In this document: positions 25,144 to 35,250 of the stretch, one piece after another
Layout: every line of letters starts with the position of its first letter
Numbering within the stretch: position 1 is the first letter of the stretch
NCBI RefSeq assembly: GCF_003711225.1
Contig: NZ_CP031030.1
Span: 434,001-498,000 of the forward strand
Length of the DNA: 64,000 nucleotides
Source of the DNA: Runella sp. SP2
Lineage (GTDB): Bacteria > Bacteroidota > Bacteroidia > Cytophagales > Spirosomataceae
Direction of reading: 5' to 3'
The notes under the pieces: generated by a model
Seen by the model: the letters and a program-made list of their open reading frames with translations, nothing else
Told to the model about the DNA's origin: nothing
Databases searched by the model: none
Translations under genes and position numbers: made by a program

Positions 25144-25572
25144 TCAGGTTAATAAACCTTGTTCTTTCAATAGAATTTCTAGGTCTTTTAAAAACGACTC
25201 ACTATCAAAATCTTTGATTTTTTTCTTTTCAAAAACTCCTTTAAGGTTCTCAAAATACTCTGTAGCAACATACTTTTTTCGCTGCTCATCATTCATATTT
25301 TTGTATATTTCAAAATCTAATTTGTATTCAAATTCCAATGCGGCTTCTTTTCTAAGTAATTTAGGTTTGCGTATTGGATGTAAGAATTCATATTCTTTTG
25401 AAACACAAATAAATCCTGAATATATTGTTAAAATATTGTCTCCATATTTTTTTGATTGAAAGGTTATATTTATTAAATCTTCCAAATCAGTAGTAAAGAA
25501 TGGAAAAGGTATTCCATTTGATATTTCACTTCCAAATGTTAGTCTCATTTTGCTTCTTTCGTTAGAATTCAT
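25144..25572 (-). CDS. Immunity protein for the RHS toxin
   Basis: 142 aa acidic, A/T-rich gene that overlaps the toxin stop by 4 bp (ATGA), so both are made together. It has a beta-rich N-terminus (MRLTFGSEISNGIPFPFFTT) and a helical, lysine-rich C-terminus. Position directly after a polymorphic-toxin tip is the standard place for the cognate immunity gene. I recall similarity to Imm44-type proteins but cannot verify it. It would neutralise the nuclease tip in the cytoplasm. Confidence 0.7.
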   Translation of the reverse strand: MNSNERSKMRLTFGSEISNGIPFPFFTTDLEDLINITFQSKKYGDNILTIYSGFICVSKEYEFLHPIRKPKLLRKEAALEFEYKLDFEIYKNMNDEQRKKYVATEYFENLKGVFEKKKIKDFDSESFLKDLEILLKEQGLLT

Positions 25573-28500
25573 CTAAAATATTTATTGCCTGGAGGCAGAG
25601 TTCCATGGTTAAAGAAATAACCATAAATCATATACTTCTCAACAATCTTTATTTCTATCTGATTACCAAAATAAAAGTCGTTTCGAATAACTCCTCCAGG
25701 GACCATTTTATCCAGTTCACTTTGCCTATATCTTTGCTGCCCTATTGTAGTTTCTCCATACTTCCAAATATCCCCTGCTTTGAGAGTGACAGGATTTCCT
25801 CTTACATCTGGATATGTTCCTGCTTTTCTTACTCTTAATTCATATACACTACCTTGTGAACCTGCTGTTTTTTTAGCAATTCGATCAATTTCATTAGACA
25901 TTTTCTGTACAAAATCGGTCGTTACAGCAGCATAGATACCTGTGGCAGCTAAAACAATAGGAATCAATGGGTCATCTGCTACTCCTACAACGGTTGCATC
26001 ATCTAAAGCTAAAGCCGTAGCTAATCCTAATCCTGCTTGCACAATGGGGTCTTTGTCAGCAGAAGCAGATGATGGCTTGACAACTGTAGTTGAAGGAATA
26101 GAACTTGTAGAATGTTTGTTATTCCCCTTCTGCCCTTTCTCATCACCCCCTCCCGCTGCATTATACATTCCATCAAAACTAACACTACCCGTCGCATTTC
26201 TACTGCTCAATGTGCTATACCCATCTGAATACTCAAATTCAGGCTTCTTATCATCATATTCCAGCATTCCCGTTGGATCGGTTATATTGACGGGATTATT
26301 AAATCCGTATCGATAGGGCGTCATACTCGGTACGGCAGATGCCAATGGATCAATAGACCAGAACCGTGGCACCAGCGGATCGTACATCCGCGCCTTAGCA
26401 TCAAAAACGCCCAAATCCTCATCGCGTTCATGGCCTGTAAAGACATACTGTTGCTTGCCCGCTGAGGAACGATAATAATTGAGTGATTTTAGACTTTCGC
26501 CCCACGCCCCGAAATTCTCCGTTTGGGTAATGGCCGCTACACCCGATGAATCCATAAACATCAAGCGTACATTACCCAGATGGTCGGTGTAGCTATACTC
26601 AATACCCAGTTTAGAGTAACGACCTTCGTCGTGCGCGATTTGATAAAGTGTATCATTCTGATAAACAGCGGCATCAACGTAGTCGGTTTTTACCCCCTCG
26701 GAAGTGATTTTACGAAGTTTGTTACCTGCCCCGTCGTAGTGGTAATCAATCCAACGGGCGCTGCTGAACTCAATGCGTTTGGTTAGTTCAAGATGATTGT
26801 ATTCAATTTTTGAAATTCCTTTGTTGTTATCGGATTTGAGTGCACCATTCTCCCAATAGGTATAATCCGTTCCCGATACATCCTTAAACATTTCCAAGTC
26901 GTTGGCATTGGCAATGGCATCTGTTACTTGGCTGATACGGTTACTATTGGCACTTTGATAGGTGTAGCTGAGTTGGTCCACATAATCGTAGGTTCCGCTG
27001 CCCGTCTTGCCTTTGCGCCACAGCTGTTGCAGGTTGCCGTTTTTGTCATAGCTGACGTTTTCCAAGGAATAATTTTCACTTCCCACCCCTGTATAAGCAG
27101 CACTCGTGAGCCGATTGGCCAAATCGTAACTGTACGTATAACTCCTTGTTCCCCCATTGGGAGCTAGGGAGCTTGTCAGCCAGGTTTGTTTGCGAATATT
27201 TCCATCGTAGTAAGTGCCGTCGGCTTCGTAATCCAGCTTCATGGCAAACAATTGGCCACCTGCCAAAGAAGCATTGCCCCCCGCATCTAGGTTAATGCCT
27301 TTCAGATAGTCCCGAATGTGGTAGTGGTATTGAATCTGCTGTAATCCTACTCCTGCCGCAATGCCAGCCAAATAAGATTGGCCAGTGGTGGGAGTGATAC
27401 TGACATTGGGCAGCAGCAGTACATACTCACGGGCAATGTCCTGTGTGTTAGCGGGCGGAGAACTCGTACGGGTAATATTGGCAGGTCGGGGCTTGATAGT
27501 TTTATTTTTCAGCCTACCTAGTGAATCGTATTGATACTGAGCCAATTGTTGTTTTGGCTGGCTGCCATAGGTGGAGAAGAAGGCCGTTTTTCGTCCCGTA
27601 TGATCGTACTCATACTCGTGCAGGATGACTAAATCGCTCACTGCTGCGCGGCGGTAGGTAGTGCGTTGTTTGGTCAGCTCACCAGCAAAGGTATAGTCAA
27701 AGTCGGTGCGATTGATGGCTCCCAACTGATGTTGGCGGTACTGCTGAACGGGGCGGTTTTTGGTATCGTAGTAGGTGGCAGAATACAGCCAACCGTTGTC
27801 GATGGCATTGCGCGTCTTGCCCCCCGTGGCCATGCCCAGGGCACTGCCGTGGGGTGTTATATATCCACCGCCGTAGGCATATCCGCTGCTAGGCAAGGCA
27901 CTGTAATCGTCGTAGTAATTTTCTGTTTTTAAATCATTGGCCGCTGGCGTAAAGGGAAAACTCTGATTTCCGCCCACCGTGGTTTCGTAAGGCACCGTTA
28001 CGCCGTCAAACTGTGTTTGTAAGGTAGTTCGAGAAGAGGCGTTTGGTGTCTCGCCCGTTTGAACCACGCGTCCCAAGGCATCATATTTGGTAAAATTCCA
28101 ATGGTTGTCAGTTCGCTGTCGGGCATTTTGCCGCAACACAGAACGATCCAAAACATCATAAACCATGTATTCCCACCCTGCTCCGGGTACGTGTTTTTCA
28201 ATTACCCTGCCGCGTTTATCGTAATGATACCCAAACATTCCCTCGGTAAAGACGGCGTCACTTTCCTCGAAGTTGGTCAGTCCGTCGTACACCTTGGGGG
28301 GAATTACATAAGCCAGACGGTCAAAGACGTCATACACGTAACCTGTCCGCAGCCACACCCCGCCGTCGGCCTGCTGTTCCTGTAAGATCAGCTTCCCTCG
28401 GTTGTCGTGGTAAGTAATGGTCTGATTGCCCTGCTCGGAAATTTGTACGGTTTTGGTCAGGGAAGTGTCGGGGTAGTAACCGCTGCCCTGCGCTCCTCCG

Positions 28501-31500
28501 TCGGTTTCCCAAACCCACTGACGAATGCTGCCGCCACTCGCCGTCAAATAGCGCATTTGGCCGTATTTTTCTGCCGTTCGCCACGCCTGCCCTGGGCCGT
28601 AGCTTTTGCGGGCGCGGCGCAGGGGAGAGTCCTGATACTCTGTGACCTGCGAAAAAGGAAAAGTATCGCCCTGCACGGCAGTGGGTAACGGGGCCAAACT
28701 GCCGTTGCCTACGTGGACAAAAGCAATGTAGTTTTTGTTGATGCGCCCGAAGTTATCATAAACGGTGGCTCCCGTTATAATATCGTTTTCTCCGTTCGGC
28801 CCTGCCTGTTGAGCTACCGTTTGCAGCGGCCTGCCCAAACCGTCGTAATAACTCAGCTGCGTTTGGTACTGCTCAAAATTGCCCGACAAGGTGGTCATTG
28901 CCACTCGGGGCATCAACTGCTTTACGGCATTTTGCCCCGCAGCCGAGGCATATTCATACTCGTATTCTTTGAGCAGTTTGCCCTCATGGTCTTTCACCCG
29001 TTTCAATCGAGCAAAGGCGTCGTATTCAAAGCTCGTCTTCAGGCCGTTGGGCGTAACTGTTTCTTTTAGTCCCTGCAAAGGAACAGTATAACTGTATTGC
29101 GTGAGGTATTCGATGTCTCCGTTTTTATTGGCGGTTTCGCTCGTGACGAAAGAATGGTAAATATTGTCTTTCGAGACGGTAGTGTAGCCCAATGCCACCA
29201 AAGCACCTTTGGTCAAAGCATATTCCAAAAGATTGCCGTAGGTATCGTAGCTACTCAGGCTTAACCGCTCGACATAGCGGCTATCTTTGGTAAGATTGTT
29301 GCCGCTCAGTCCGGCAGCCGTGTATCCGCTGGTGGTCAGTGTTGCATTCGGCGGCACTTCCAACACAAACGTACGGATGGGCAGCACATCGTTGGAAAGC
29401 GTCACGGAAGTTTGTTTTTTAAATTCGGTGAGAGTGCCGCCAATCACCAACGTATCGCTTGCTCCTGCCAATTTTCGCAGGCTGATGTTTTCAACGGGAA
29501 TACTGACGGCATTTCGCTGTTGCAACCGTTGCAGGCCAGCGGCCGCTTCGCTCGGTGTGCCGCTGATGACCCCAAAATCCTGCGGGTAGCGCATCCGCTG
29601 CATTTGTAGCGAACCGTCACTTTCCCACAAACGGGTTTCGATGGGTTGGAAATAACTCGTATCTACCCTCGTTTCGGTTTTTGTATAGAGATATTTGGTA
29701 TCATCTTCGTCGTTGTAGCGGTATTCTTCGCTGCGGGTCAGTTGCAAACGACCATAGTTCCAGTTATACGCAACGGTCGTAAAAACATCATCATTGAGCA
29801 AACAGCCCGACATGTCGGGGGAGGTGCTGTTGAGTCGTATCTGAGATTTTCCCATCAAATAGCCCAGCGTTGGCGTTGGGCCAGTCAGCAGGGTTGAATA
29901 GGTGTTGACTTGTTTATGTTTTTTCAGACCATTGGCACCGTACACGGTTTTGTTCAACAATTGCCCCCGCCCCCAATGGCGGCTGACGTAGGCGCTTTTT
30001 GCCGCCGAAGTAATCATGGTTTGATTGTCCACGGCATCATCTTTGAAGGTATAGACGGTTCTTCCCAAAGCCCCACTGCCATTATCTTCGTATTCAGTAA
30101 CCATCGGATAAGTCACCACACTGCCGTCAAAAGGTGCTATCGGAACGGTAAATGTTGAAGAGAAGACGCGTACTGTATATGCGTAATCAGACTCGCCGAC
30201 AAAAACCTGTGGGTGTTTATAACGCTGAATCGTAGAATAGGTTTTGGGCATAATGTCCCGATAGGTGCCGTTGCCCGATTCTCCCGCTCCATAGCGATAG
30301 GTTTTGGTCAGGGATTGACCGTTGGCATCCTCACTGATGATTTGTTTTACCCGCAGCCCTCCCACTATTTGGGCAGGTCCTGAAACGGGCAAATACCGGT
30401 GCGCTTCGTATTCAAACGTAGTATGACCGCCTGTCGGATAGTCCAAACGATTCAGTATCAACGCCTGCATCAGGGTCTCATTTGGGTTCCGATTGCCACC
30501 TCCTACCGTGACGGTGGTGGGTGAACCAGTTGAAGTATAGAGATTCTCCGTGAAAGACTGGGGAGGAATCAGCGTTGTGTTGCTAGTTTGACCGTTGTAA
30601 TAGCCCCAATAATCTTTGGCCCGGGAGGTGTAAGCAGGCATTGTTTGTGTATTGTATCCGCAACTGTATTGACCTACCAACGAGCCAGCCGTGTCTTTCC
30701 ATTTGATTTTGTCCAACAGACGGCGGCTATTATCAGTATAGGTCAATTCAAATTGTTTAATCAGCGTATAATCATTGGTGGTGATGTTCAGTCCGTAGAT
30801 TTCAACCCGCTGCAGTTGTTGCGGCGTTCCAGTAGTCACAAAGACCACTTTCCCGCCTGGGAAATGAATTTGCTCTAATAAGGCATCAAAAATTACGGGT
30901 GCGGTGGTGGAAGATGTGACACTTATCTGACCCGCAGTAATCATCGACGCGTTGAGTCCTTCGACATTGGTATAGTACACTTCCGTGTCTGTTATATCGG
31001 CTGGGTAAGTGATGCTCAGTCGGGGTTGATAACTGAAGTGAATTTGATCGGTCGTTTTTAAGCCCTGAATTTTGGAGAGATGCCAAGAACTACGGTAGGT
31101 AGTTCCGTTGGGCAAATAGGTACTTTCGCCTTCCTCAAATTCATACTTTACCCCGTCGGGCGTGTCCAATTGAAAAGTTAGTAGGTTCGAAGGGTAGGAG
31201 AGACGGCTTGCCTCGGGTTGCAACCAAGTATAGCCTTTGCCGCCAGGAGTCAGGACAAAGTGGTTGCTCTGTCCGGGCAAACGATAAGAGAATATATCCC
31301 GTTCGATGTCTTTGCCGAAATCGACATATAGATTTAAGTCTGATTTGATTTGTTCGGTCAGACAGGTAATAGGAGAACTGCTGAAGACTGGTAAGGTTTG
31401 TCCCAATACCCCTGAGTTATTGGTCAGTTCGTCGGCACTACCACGAAGTTGTCGACTGATGCTGCCCCCTGCCTGCAAACTCCAGCCCAGCCCCACCCAA

Positions 31501-33662
31501 CTTTCCTGATCGGTCACTTTGTGGCCGCCTGCGTGGTAAGTCAGTTTCACGGGTACACTCACCGAACCCATTTTAATTTCGTATAAGGGAATCTCGATGG
31601 TAGGTAATCCAGTGTATAAACTGACGGGAATTTCTCCATAGCGTTCGATGGCTGCTAAGTTAGGCGATTTGGGTGTCAATTGGGGTAATAGGGATTCGCC
31701 GATGGTCGTGGTGCTCTGCTGCGTACTGATAATGGCGGCATAACGGGCGTTGGGCAGCACTTCAAAACCCACTTTCATTACAATGCGGTCGGGGTTCCGA
31801 TCCGTAACGGATTCGGACGGAATCGCTGGAATGAGTCGCAATAAGGTATCCGACCCCATTCCACTAGTTTTTAGGAGTTGGCTGTCACGCAGACCGAAGA
31901 GGATACCCCCTGCTATGTCCTGATGTTGAAAACTGACGCTGTCGTAAAAGGTGACATCGTCTATCAGAGAGCCTATTAAACTACCCGTTTTGACAAAGGA
32001 GGAAAACTGACTAAATACCGAAGACACCAACGATAGGACTGGAGTCGTGACAACGAGTTTTCCCTCAAAACGCGAGGCTTCGATATGCAGTAAGGAACTG
32101 TCGGTTAGCGTCAAAGTCTGCTCCAGTCCACTGCCCTGTCGAAAGAAATGATAAAATTCTAAATTGCCCCGCGAAAAATCTTGGGTGGTGAGTTGTTTGT
32201 TGGCGGGCAGAAATACCGTATCGGCACCGTAGCCGATGCGAATTCCGCCCGAAGTTGAGGCATTCACAGGGGTACTGACCGTCAGGTGAGGAAGGACCTT
32301 CACTCCAGTATTCGCCAGACTCGTCCAACCCGTTCCTAAAGCAGCGTGAGTGAGATGAATCCCTTTTCCATGCGTGTCCTGACGGTTACTTTCCCACTCC
32401 CATACGCCGCTACGTCGGTTGATGATAATCAGGCTGTCTAAAAAACGATTACCTCCAGCATTGAGGGTGGTGACACTGTTAATGACGCCTCCCATGGCAC
32501 GAGCTGCCGAGGAAGCCCCCAATTGCTCAACGGTGGTTCGCGCCGCAAAACGTCCGCCATTAAGCTGCACACGATCTGCTCGTAAATACACCTCTCCCGC
32601 AAAATCAGTGCTATCGGTGGTAAGAATCCGCGTAGCGTAAGTACTGTCTGTACCACTGCCACTGAGTTGAATGAGTTGGGGGGTGGTAGTCAGGGAACGA
32701 TATTTGTAAAAACGTAATTCACCAGTAGTCATTTGACCCGAAGCCACCGAAAGGGTTCCTGCCGCACTCATCGTTGCGGGGGTAAAACTGTCCCCAAATT
32801 CAACGGTTGTACCTGGCGTATCCAACAGCAGTGACGATTGAAACACAACCGAGCGGGCGTAGAGTTGCGTGGTGCCGAAATGAACAGTACCTCCCTGCAT
32901 TTTTACTGTCACGGGTTGGCGAAATTCGGCATTGATAAAGCTCAACTGTGGTTGATTCAGACCCGTGTGCGTCCCTTCTAGTACCACTTCGTCTTTGAAC
33001 ACTACTTTGGCCGAATTACTGTATTCGCCGTTGCCAAAAACGCTCCTAGCGTTAGCAACTGTGGACTCATTGCGAAAAGTGAATTTTTTTTCAAAAACGG
33101 TGGTATCAAAACTGACATCGGCTTGCACTCCCACAATTATACCGTTTTGCGAACCTTTGTTGATAAAGGTAGTTTCTCCCTTGAAGGTATCAGGACGAAC
33201 CCAGCCCACAATGACGGCATCACTGCCGCCTGAGGGCGCATTGGCAATTAGAGTGAGGGCGTTGTAAAAAATATTTCCGTACACATATCCTTTGTCGATT
33301 TCCAGCGTAATCACACCCGAAATGCTATTTCGTCCAAATCGTACGGCTTCACTGGTAGTAAATTTGCCACCCGCGCTGTTTAGAGTGGATAGCAGAATGT
33401 AGCTGCTGGTGCTTTTGAGCTCATAACTTCCCAGCGAAATACTTCCCTCGTTGATTTCGCAGTGATTCACCGTTACGTTTCCCGTCAAAACGGGGAAATT
33501 GGCTGGGCCGCTGTTGATGCGTACGGAACTGCTAGAAGTAGGGATACCTGCCGTCCAGTTGGCCGCATCATTCCAGTTGGTATTTATCCCTAACCACGTA
33601 TTTTGCCCTAGTATCGTTAACGAAAGGCAGCAGAAGATGCCAAGCAGTAAGTATGTTCTCAT
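25569..33662 (-). CDS. Giant secreted RHS/YD-repeat polymorphic toxin with URI/GIY-YIG-like nuclease tip
   Basis: 2697 aa. A signal peptide (MRTYLLLGIFCCLSLTILGQ) is followed by about 640 residues of beta-strand repeats, then the Bacteroidetes RHS start (SPNLAAIERYGEIPVSLYTG, VPVKLTYHAGG, GLGWSLQAGG at about 665-750), many YD repeats, and the RHS core boundary YRYGFNNPVNITDPTG at about 2450. The tip (about 2590-2697) has VYELRVRKAG, DIWKYGETTIGQQRYR and IEIKIVEKYMIYGYFF and ends LPPGNKYFR. This matches the Tox-URI1 (GIY-YIG) nuclease layout: tyrosines, arginine and a late catalytic glutamate. The RHS shell would encase the toxin until delivery to a competitor. The tip is more A/T-rich than the shell, as expected for swapped tips. 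The adjacent downstream gene is its immunity gene. Confidence 0.85.
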   Translation of the reverse strand: MRTYLLLGIFCCLSLTILGQNTWLGINTNWNDAANWTAGIPTSSSSVRINSGPANFPVLTGNVTVNHCEINEGSISLGSYELKSTSSYILLSTLNSAGGKFTTSEAVRFGRNSISGVITLEIDKGYVYGNIFYNALTLIANAPSGGSDAVIVGWVRPDTFKGETTFINKGSQNGIIVGVQADVSFDTTVFEKKFTFRNESTVANARSVFGNGEYSNSAKVVFKDEVVLEGTHTGLNQPQLSFINAEFRQPVTVKMQGGTVHFGTTQLYARSVVFQSSLLLDTPGTTVEFGDSFTPATMSAAGTLSVASGQMTTGELRFYKYRSLTTTPQLIQLSGSGTDSTYATRILTTDSTDFAGEVYLRADRVQLNGGRFAARTTVEQLGASSAARAMGGVINSVTTLNAGGNRFLDSLIIINRRSGVWEWESNRQDTHGKGIHLTHAALGTGWTSLANTGVKVLPHLTVSTPVNASTSGGIRIGYGADTVFLPANKQLTTQDFSRGNLEFYHFFRQGSGLEQTLTLTDSSLLHIEASRFEGKLVVTTPVLSLVSSVFSQFSSFVKTGSLIGSLIDDVTFYDSVSFQHQDIAGGILFGLRDSQLLKTSGMGSDTLLRLIPAIPSESVTDRNPDRIVMKVGFEVLPNARYAAIISTQQSTTTIGESLLPQLTPKSPNLAAIERYGEIPVSLYTGLPTIEIPLYEIKMGSVSVPVKLTYHAGGHKVTDQESWVGLGWSLQAGGSISRQLRGSADELTNNSGVLGQTLPVFSSSPITCLTEQIKSDLNLYVDFGKDIERDIFSYRLPGQSNHFVLTPGGKGYTWLQPEASRLSYPSNLLTFQLDTPDGVKYEFEEGESTYLPNGTTYRSSWHLSKIQGLKTTDQIHFSYQPRLSITYPADITDTEVYYTNVEGLNASMITAGQISVTSSTTAPVIFDALLEQIHFPGGKVVFVTTGTPQQLQRVEIYGLNITTNDYTLIKQFELTYTDNSRRLLDKIKWKDTAGSLVGQYSCGYNTQTMPAYTSRAKDYWGYYNGQTSNTTLIPPQSFTENLYTSTGSPTTVTVGGGNRNPNETLMQALILNRLDYPTGGHTTFEYEAHRYLPVSGPAQIVGGLRVKQIISEDANGQSLTKTYRYGAGESGNGTYRDIMPKTYSTIQRYKHPQVFVGESDYAYTVRVFSSTFTVPIAPFDGSVVTYPMVTEYEDNGSGALGRTVYTFKDDAVDNQTMITSAAKSAYVSRHWGRGQLLNKTVYGANGLKKHKQVNTYSTLLTGPTPTLGYLMGKSQIRLNSTSPDMSGCLLNDDVFTTVAYNWNYGRLQLTRSEEYRYNDEDDTKYLYTKTETRVDTSYFQPIETRLWESDGSLQMQRMRYPQDFGVISGTPSEAAAGLQRLQQRNAVSIPVENISLRKLAGASDTLVIGGTLTEFKKQTSVTLSNDVLPIRTFVLEVPPNATLTTSGYTAAGLSGNNLTKDSRYVERLSLSSYDTYGNLLEYALTKGALVALGYTTVSKDNIYHSFVTSETANKNGDIEYLTQYSYTVPLQGLKETVTPNGLKTSFEYDAFARLKRVKDHEGKLLKEYEYEYASAAGQNAVKQLMPRVAMTTLSGNFEQYQTQLSYYDGLGRPLQTVAQQAGPNGENDIITGATVYDNFGRINKNYIAFVHVGNGSLAPLPTAVQGDTFPFSQVTEYQDSPLRRARKSYGPGQAWRTAEKYGQMRYLTASGGSIRQWVWETDGGAQGSGYYPDTSLTKTVQISEQGNQTITYHDNRGKLILQEQQADGGVWLRTGYVYDVFDRLAYVIPPKVYDGLTNFEESDAVFTEGMFGYHYDKRGRVIEKHVPGAGWEYMVYDVLDRSVLRQNARQRTDNHWNFTKYDALGRVVQTGETPNASSRTTLQTQFDGVTVPYETTVGGNQSFPFTPAANDLKTENYYDDYSALPSSGYAYGGGYITPHGSALGMATGGKTRNAIDNGWLYSATYYDTKNRPVQQYRQHQLGAINRTDFDYTFAGELTKQRTTYRRAAVSDLVILHEYEYDHTGRKTAFFSTYGSQPKQQLAQYQYDSLGRLKNKTIKPRPANITRTSSPPANTQDIAREYVLLLPNVSITPTTGQSYLAGIAAGVGLQQIQYHYHIRDYLKGINLDAGGNASLAGGQLFAMKLDYEADGTYYDGNIRKQTWLTSSLAPNGGTRSYTYSYDLANRLTSAAYTGVGSENYSLENVSYDKNGNLQQLWRKGKTGSGTYDYVDQLSYTYQSANSNRISQVTDAIANANDLEMFKDVSGTDYTYWENGALKSDNNKGISKIEYNHLELTKRIEFSSARWIDYHYDGAGNKLRKITSEGVKTDYVDAAVYQNDTLYQIAHDEGRYSKLGIEYSYTDHLGNVRLMFMDSSGVAAITQTENFGAWGESLKSLNYYRSSAGKQQYVFTGHERDEDLGVFDAKARMYDPLVPRFWSIDPLASAVPSMTPYRYGFNNPVNITDPTGMLEYDDKKPEFEYSDGYSTLSSRNATGSVSFDGMYNAAGGGDEKGQKGNNKHSTSSIPSTTVVKPSSASADKDPIVQAGLGLATALALDDATVVGVADDPLIPIVLAATGIYAAVTTDFVQKMSNEIDRIAKKTAGSQGSVYELRVRKAGTYPDVRGNPVTLKAGDIWKYGETTIGQQRYRQSELDKMVPGGVIRNDFYFGNQIEIKIVEKYMIYGYFFNHGTLPPGNKYFR

Positions 33663-33674
33663 GGGTGGAATAGA

Positions 33675-34739
33675 TTAAAGGGAAATGATTTCTAGGTCAC
33701 TGTTTTTAACGCGTATCCACAGGGTCGAGGCGTCTTCGCCGAGTTTCTTTTCAAAGAAATAGCGAAAATACTGAGGCAACGCCTTGCCTTTTTCTTCCGT
33801 AGTAACGGTTTCAAAAACGATGGGTTCTGCCTGCCAAAAATGGATTACTTTGAAGGTAGGACGATCTAAACCTACCACTTCGCTAAGAATTTTGACCGTA
33901 CCTCGAAACGCTTTGGGCAGTGATAGTGAGATTTTGCCCTGTTCGCAGGTAATCTGTAAGGATTCAAAAGCCGCCGCTGTCAGTTGAATAGTGCCTTTGC
34001 GGGTATGGACTTCCCATGCTTTGCCCACCTGTTTGGCGGTGATATTGCCCCGATCACGGATATCGATGAATGCCTTGTCTAACGTGCCGTCGATGGCTAT
34101 CTCTCCTTCCAAAAGTTGTAAGTGAGCCATCGGTACCGAACCAGAAACTTCTACGCGGCCTTTGGCCCATTGCCGAATGAATTCTTTTTTTTCTTTCAGA
34201 CTTGTCTGGGTGTAGCGATAGGTAAGTGTACCGTCGGCGGTTTGTCCTTCGAGGTCGGGGCTGTCTTCCAACAGGATATTGCCCTTTACTGTTGAGACTG
34301 TTCCCTTCCATTGGCTTTGTCGGGCCGTAATGTCACCAGCCTGCACTTGTAGGTAGGTATTGGCTTTTCCTCCGATAATACTGACAGGCCCGCTCACGAT
34401 TTTTCCCAACAATCTATTATCGATGTTTTCAAACTGAACTTTACCTTCTCCAGTTTGAATATCTAGCAACTGGGTAGGCAACACACCAATGGTTATGGCA
34501 GAATGAGGTTTGTTTTTGGCCGTTGGTGGACTGAAAATCAGCATGCCAGCTCGGTTTTCCCGTTGCTGAATCGGCCCTGCTTCGTTAGCCAAGATTCCGT
34601 ATTTTTTGGAATCCTCGGTTGGTTTAAAAAGAACAGTGCCTTGAGTGTCTAACCGAACAATCAAAGAAGTCCCAGTTGTTTGTGACTGTAGGTGTGTACT
34701 GCCCAGCAGAAGCAGGCAAATAAGGCAAAAGGGTTGCAT
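33675..34739 (-). CDS. Secreted beta-rich protein upstream of the RHS gene
   Basis: 354 aa from ATG 34739, which begins a good signal peptide (MQPFCLICLLLLGSTHLQSQ); an upstream ATG at 34790 would bury it. The mature part is a series of short strands with repeated glycine turns (GEGKVQFENIDN, GNILLEDSPDLEG, VEVSGSVPMAHLQLLEGEIA), suggesting a beta-helix like DUF4097 proteins. It precedes the RHS gene by 13 bp on the same strand and is probably cotranscribed. A role in display or export of the RHS protein is possible, but nothing shows it. Confidence 0.6.
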   Translation of the reverse strand: MQPFCLICLLLLGSTHLQSQTTGTSLIVRLDTQGTVLFKPTEDSKKYGILANEAGPIQQRENRAGMLIFSPPTAKNKPHSAITIGVLPTQLLDIQTGEGKVQFENIDNRLLGKIVSGPVSIIGGKANTYLQVQAGDITARQSQWKGTVSTVKGNILLEDSPDLEGQTADGTLTYRYTQTSLKEKKEFIRQWAKGRVEVSGSVPMAHLQLLEGEIAIDGTLDKAFIDIRDRGNITAKQVGKAWEVHTRKGTIQLTAAAFESLQITCEQGKISLSLPKAFRGTVKILSEVVGLDRPTFKVIHFWQAEPIVFETVTTEEKGKALPQYFRYFFEKKLGEDASTLWIRVKNSDLEIISL

Positions 34740-35208
34740 TTGGAATAAGGTATAGCTTATGTGGATAAACAAATAACTTTTTATGAGCACAACAGCGCAG
34801 TAGTTTTAATCAAGAAAAATTGACAACGCCGTTGGGTAAATATCAAAAAAAGAGGACTGAGCTCGCTTATGGTGGTTTTGCAAGGGTCCTTTCAGCAGGG
34901 TAAAGGAAAGTTAGAAGGAATACGCCTCAATTCAAAGAAAGACCTGATAAAATCACCGAAAAAATTATTTAACGGTAAAAATATTATTTCTATGGATTAA
35001 AAGTAGAACTCCTCCCACATTATAGGATAGAGTATCAGAGACATTAATATTCTTAAAAGAGAATCTACCCGAACATCGGCTAAGACATCCAAGTCATTAG
35101 CATATAAAATGGAAGCAAAATGATTCAAGATTTATAGGTAGGCAATTATACTATGTGTACTTAAACACATAAATTTGATTGAATACTAAATCAAAGGGTG
35201 CAAGCTGA
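34740..35208. other. Non-coding gap before the IS
   Basis: About 470 A/T-rich bases with no supported ORF on either strand. The promoter of the RHS operon must lie in its left part. No repeats or RNA gene recognised. Confidence 0.5.
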
Positions 35209-35250
35209 GTTCGTAAAGGCTCAATTTCAAAATTTGTGGAGCAACTTGGA

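Noticed and set aside
26924-33267. Many ORFs of 60-120 aa opposite the RHS gene
   Set aside because: All are antisense or alternate-frame shadows of the RHS repeats.
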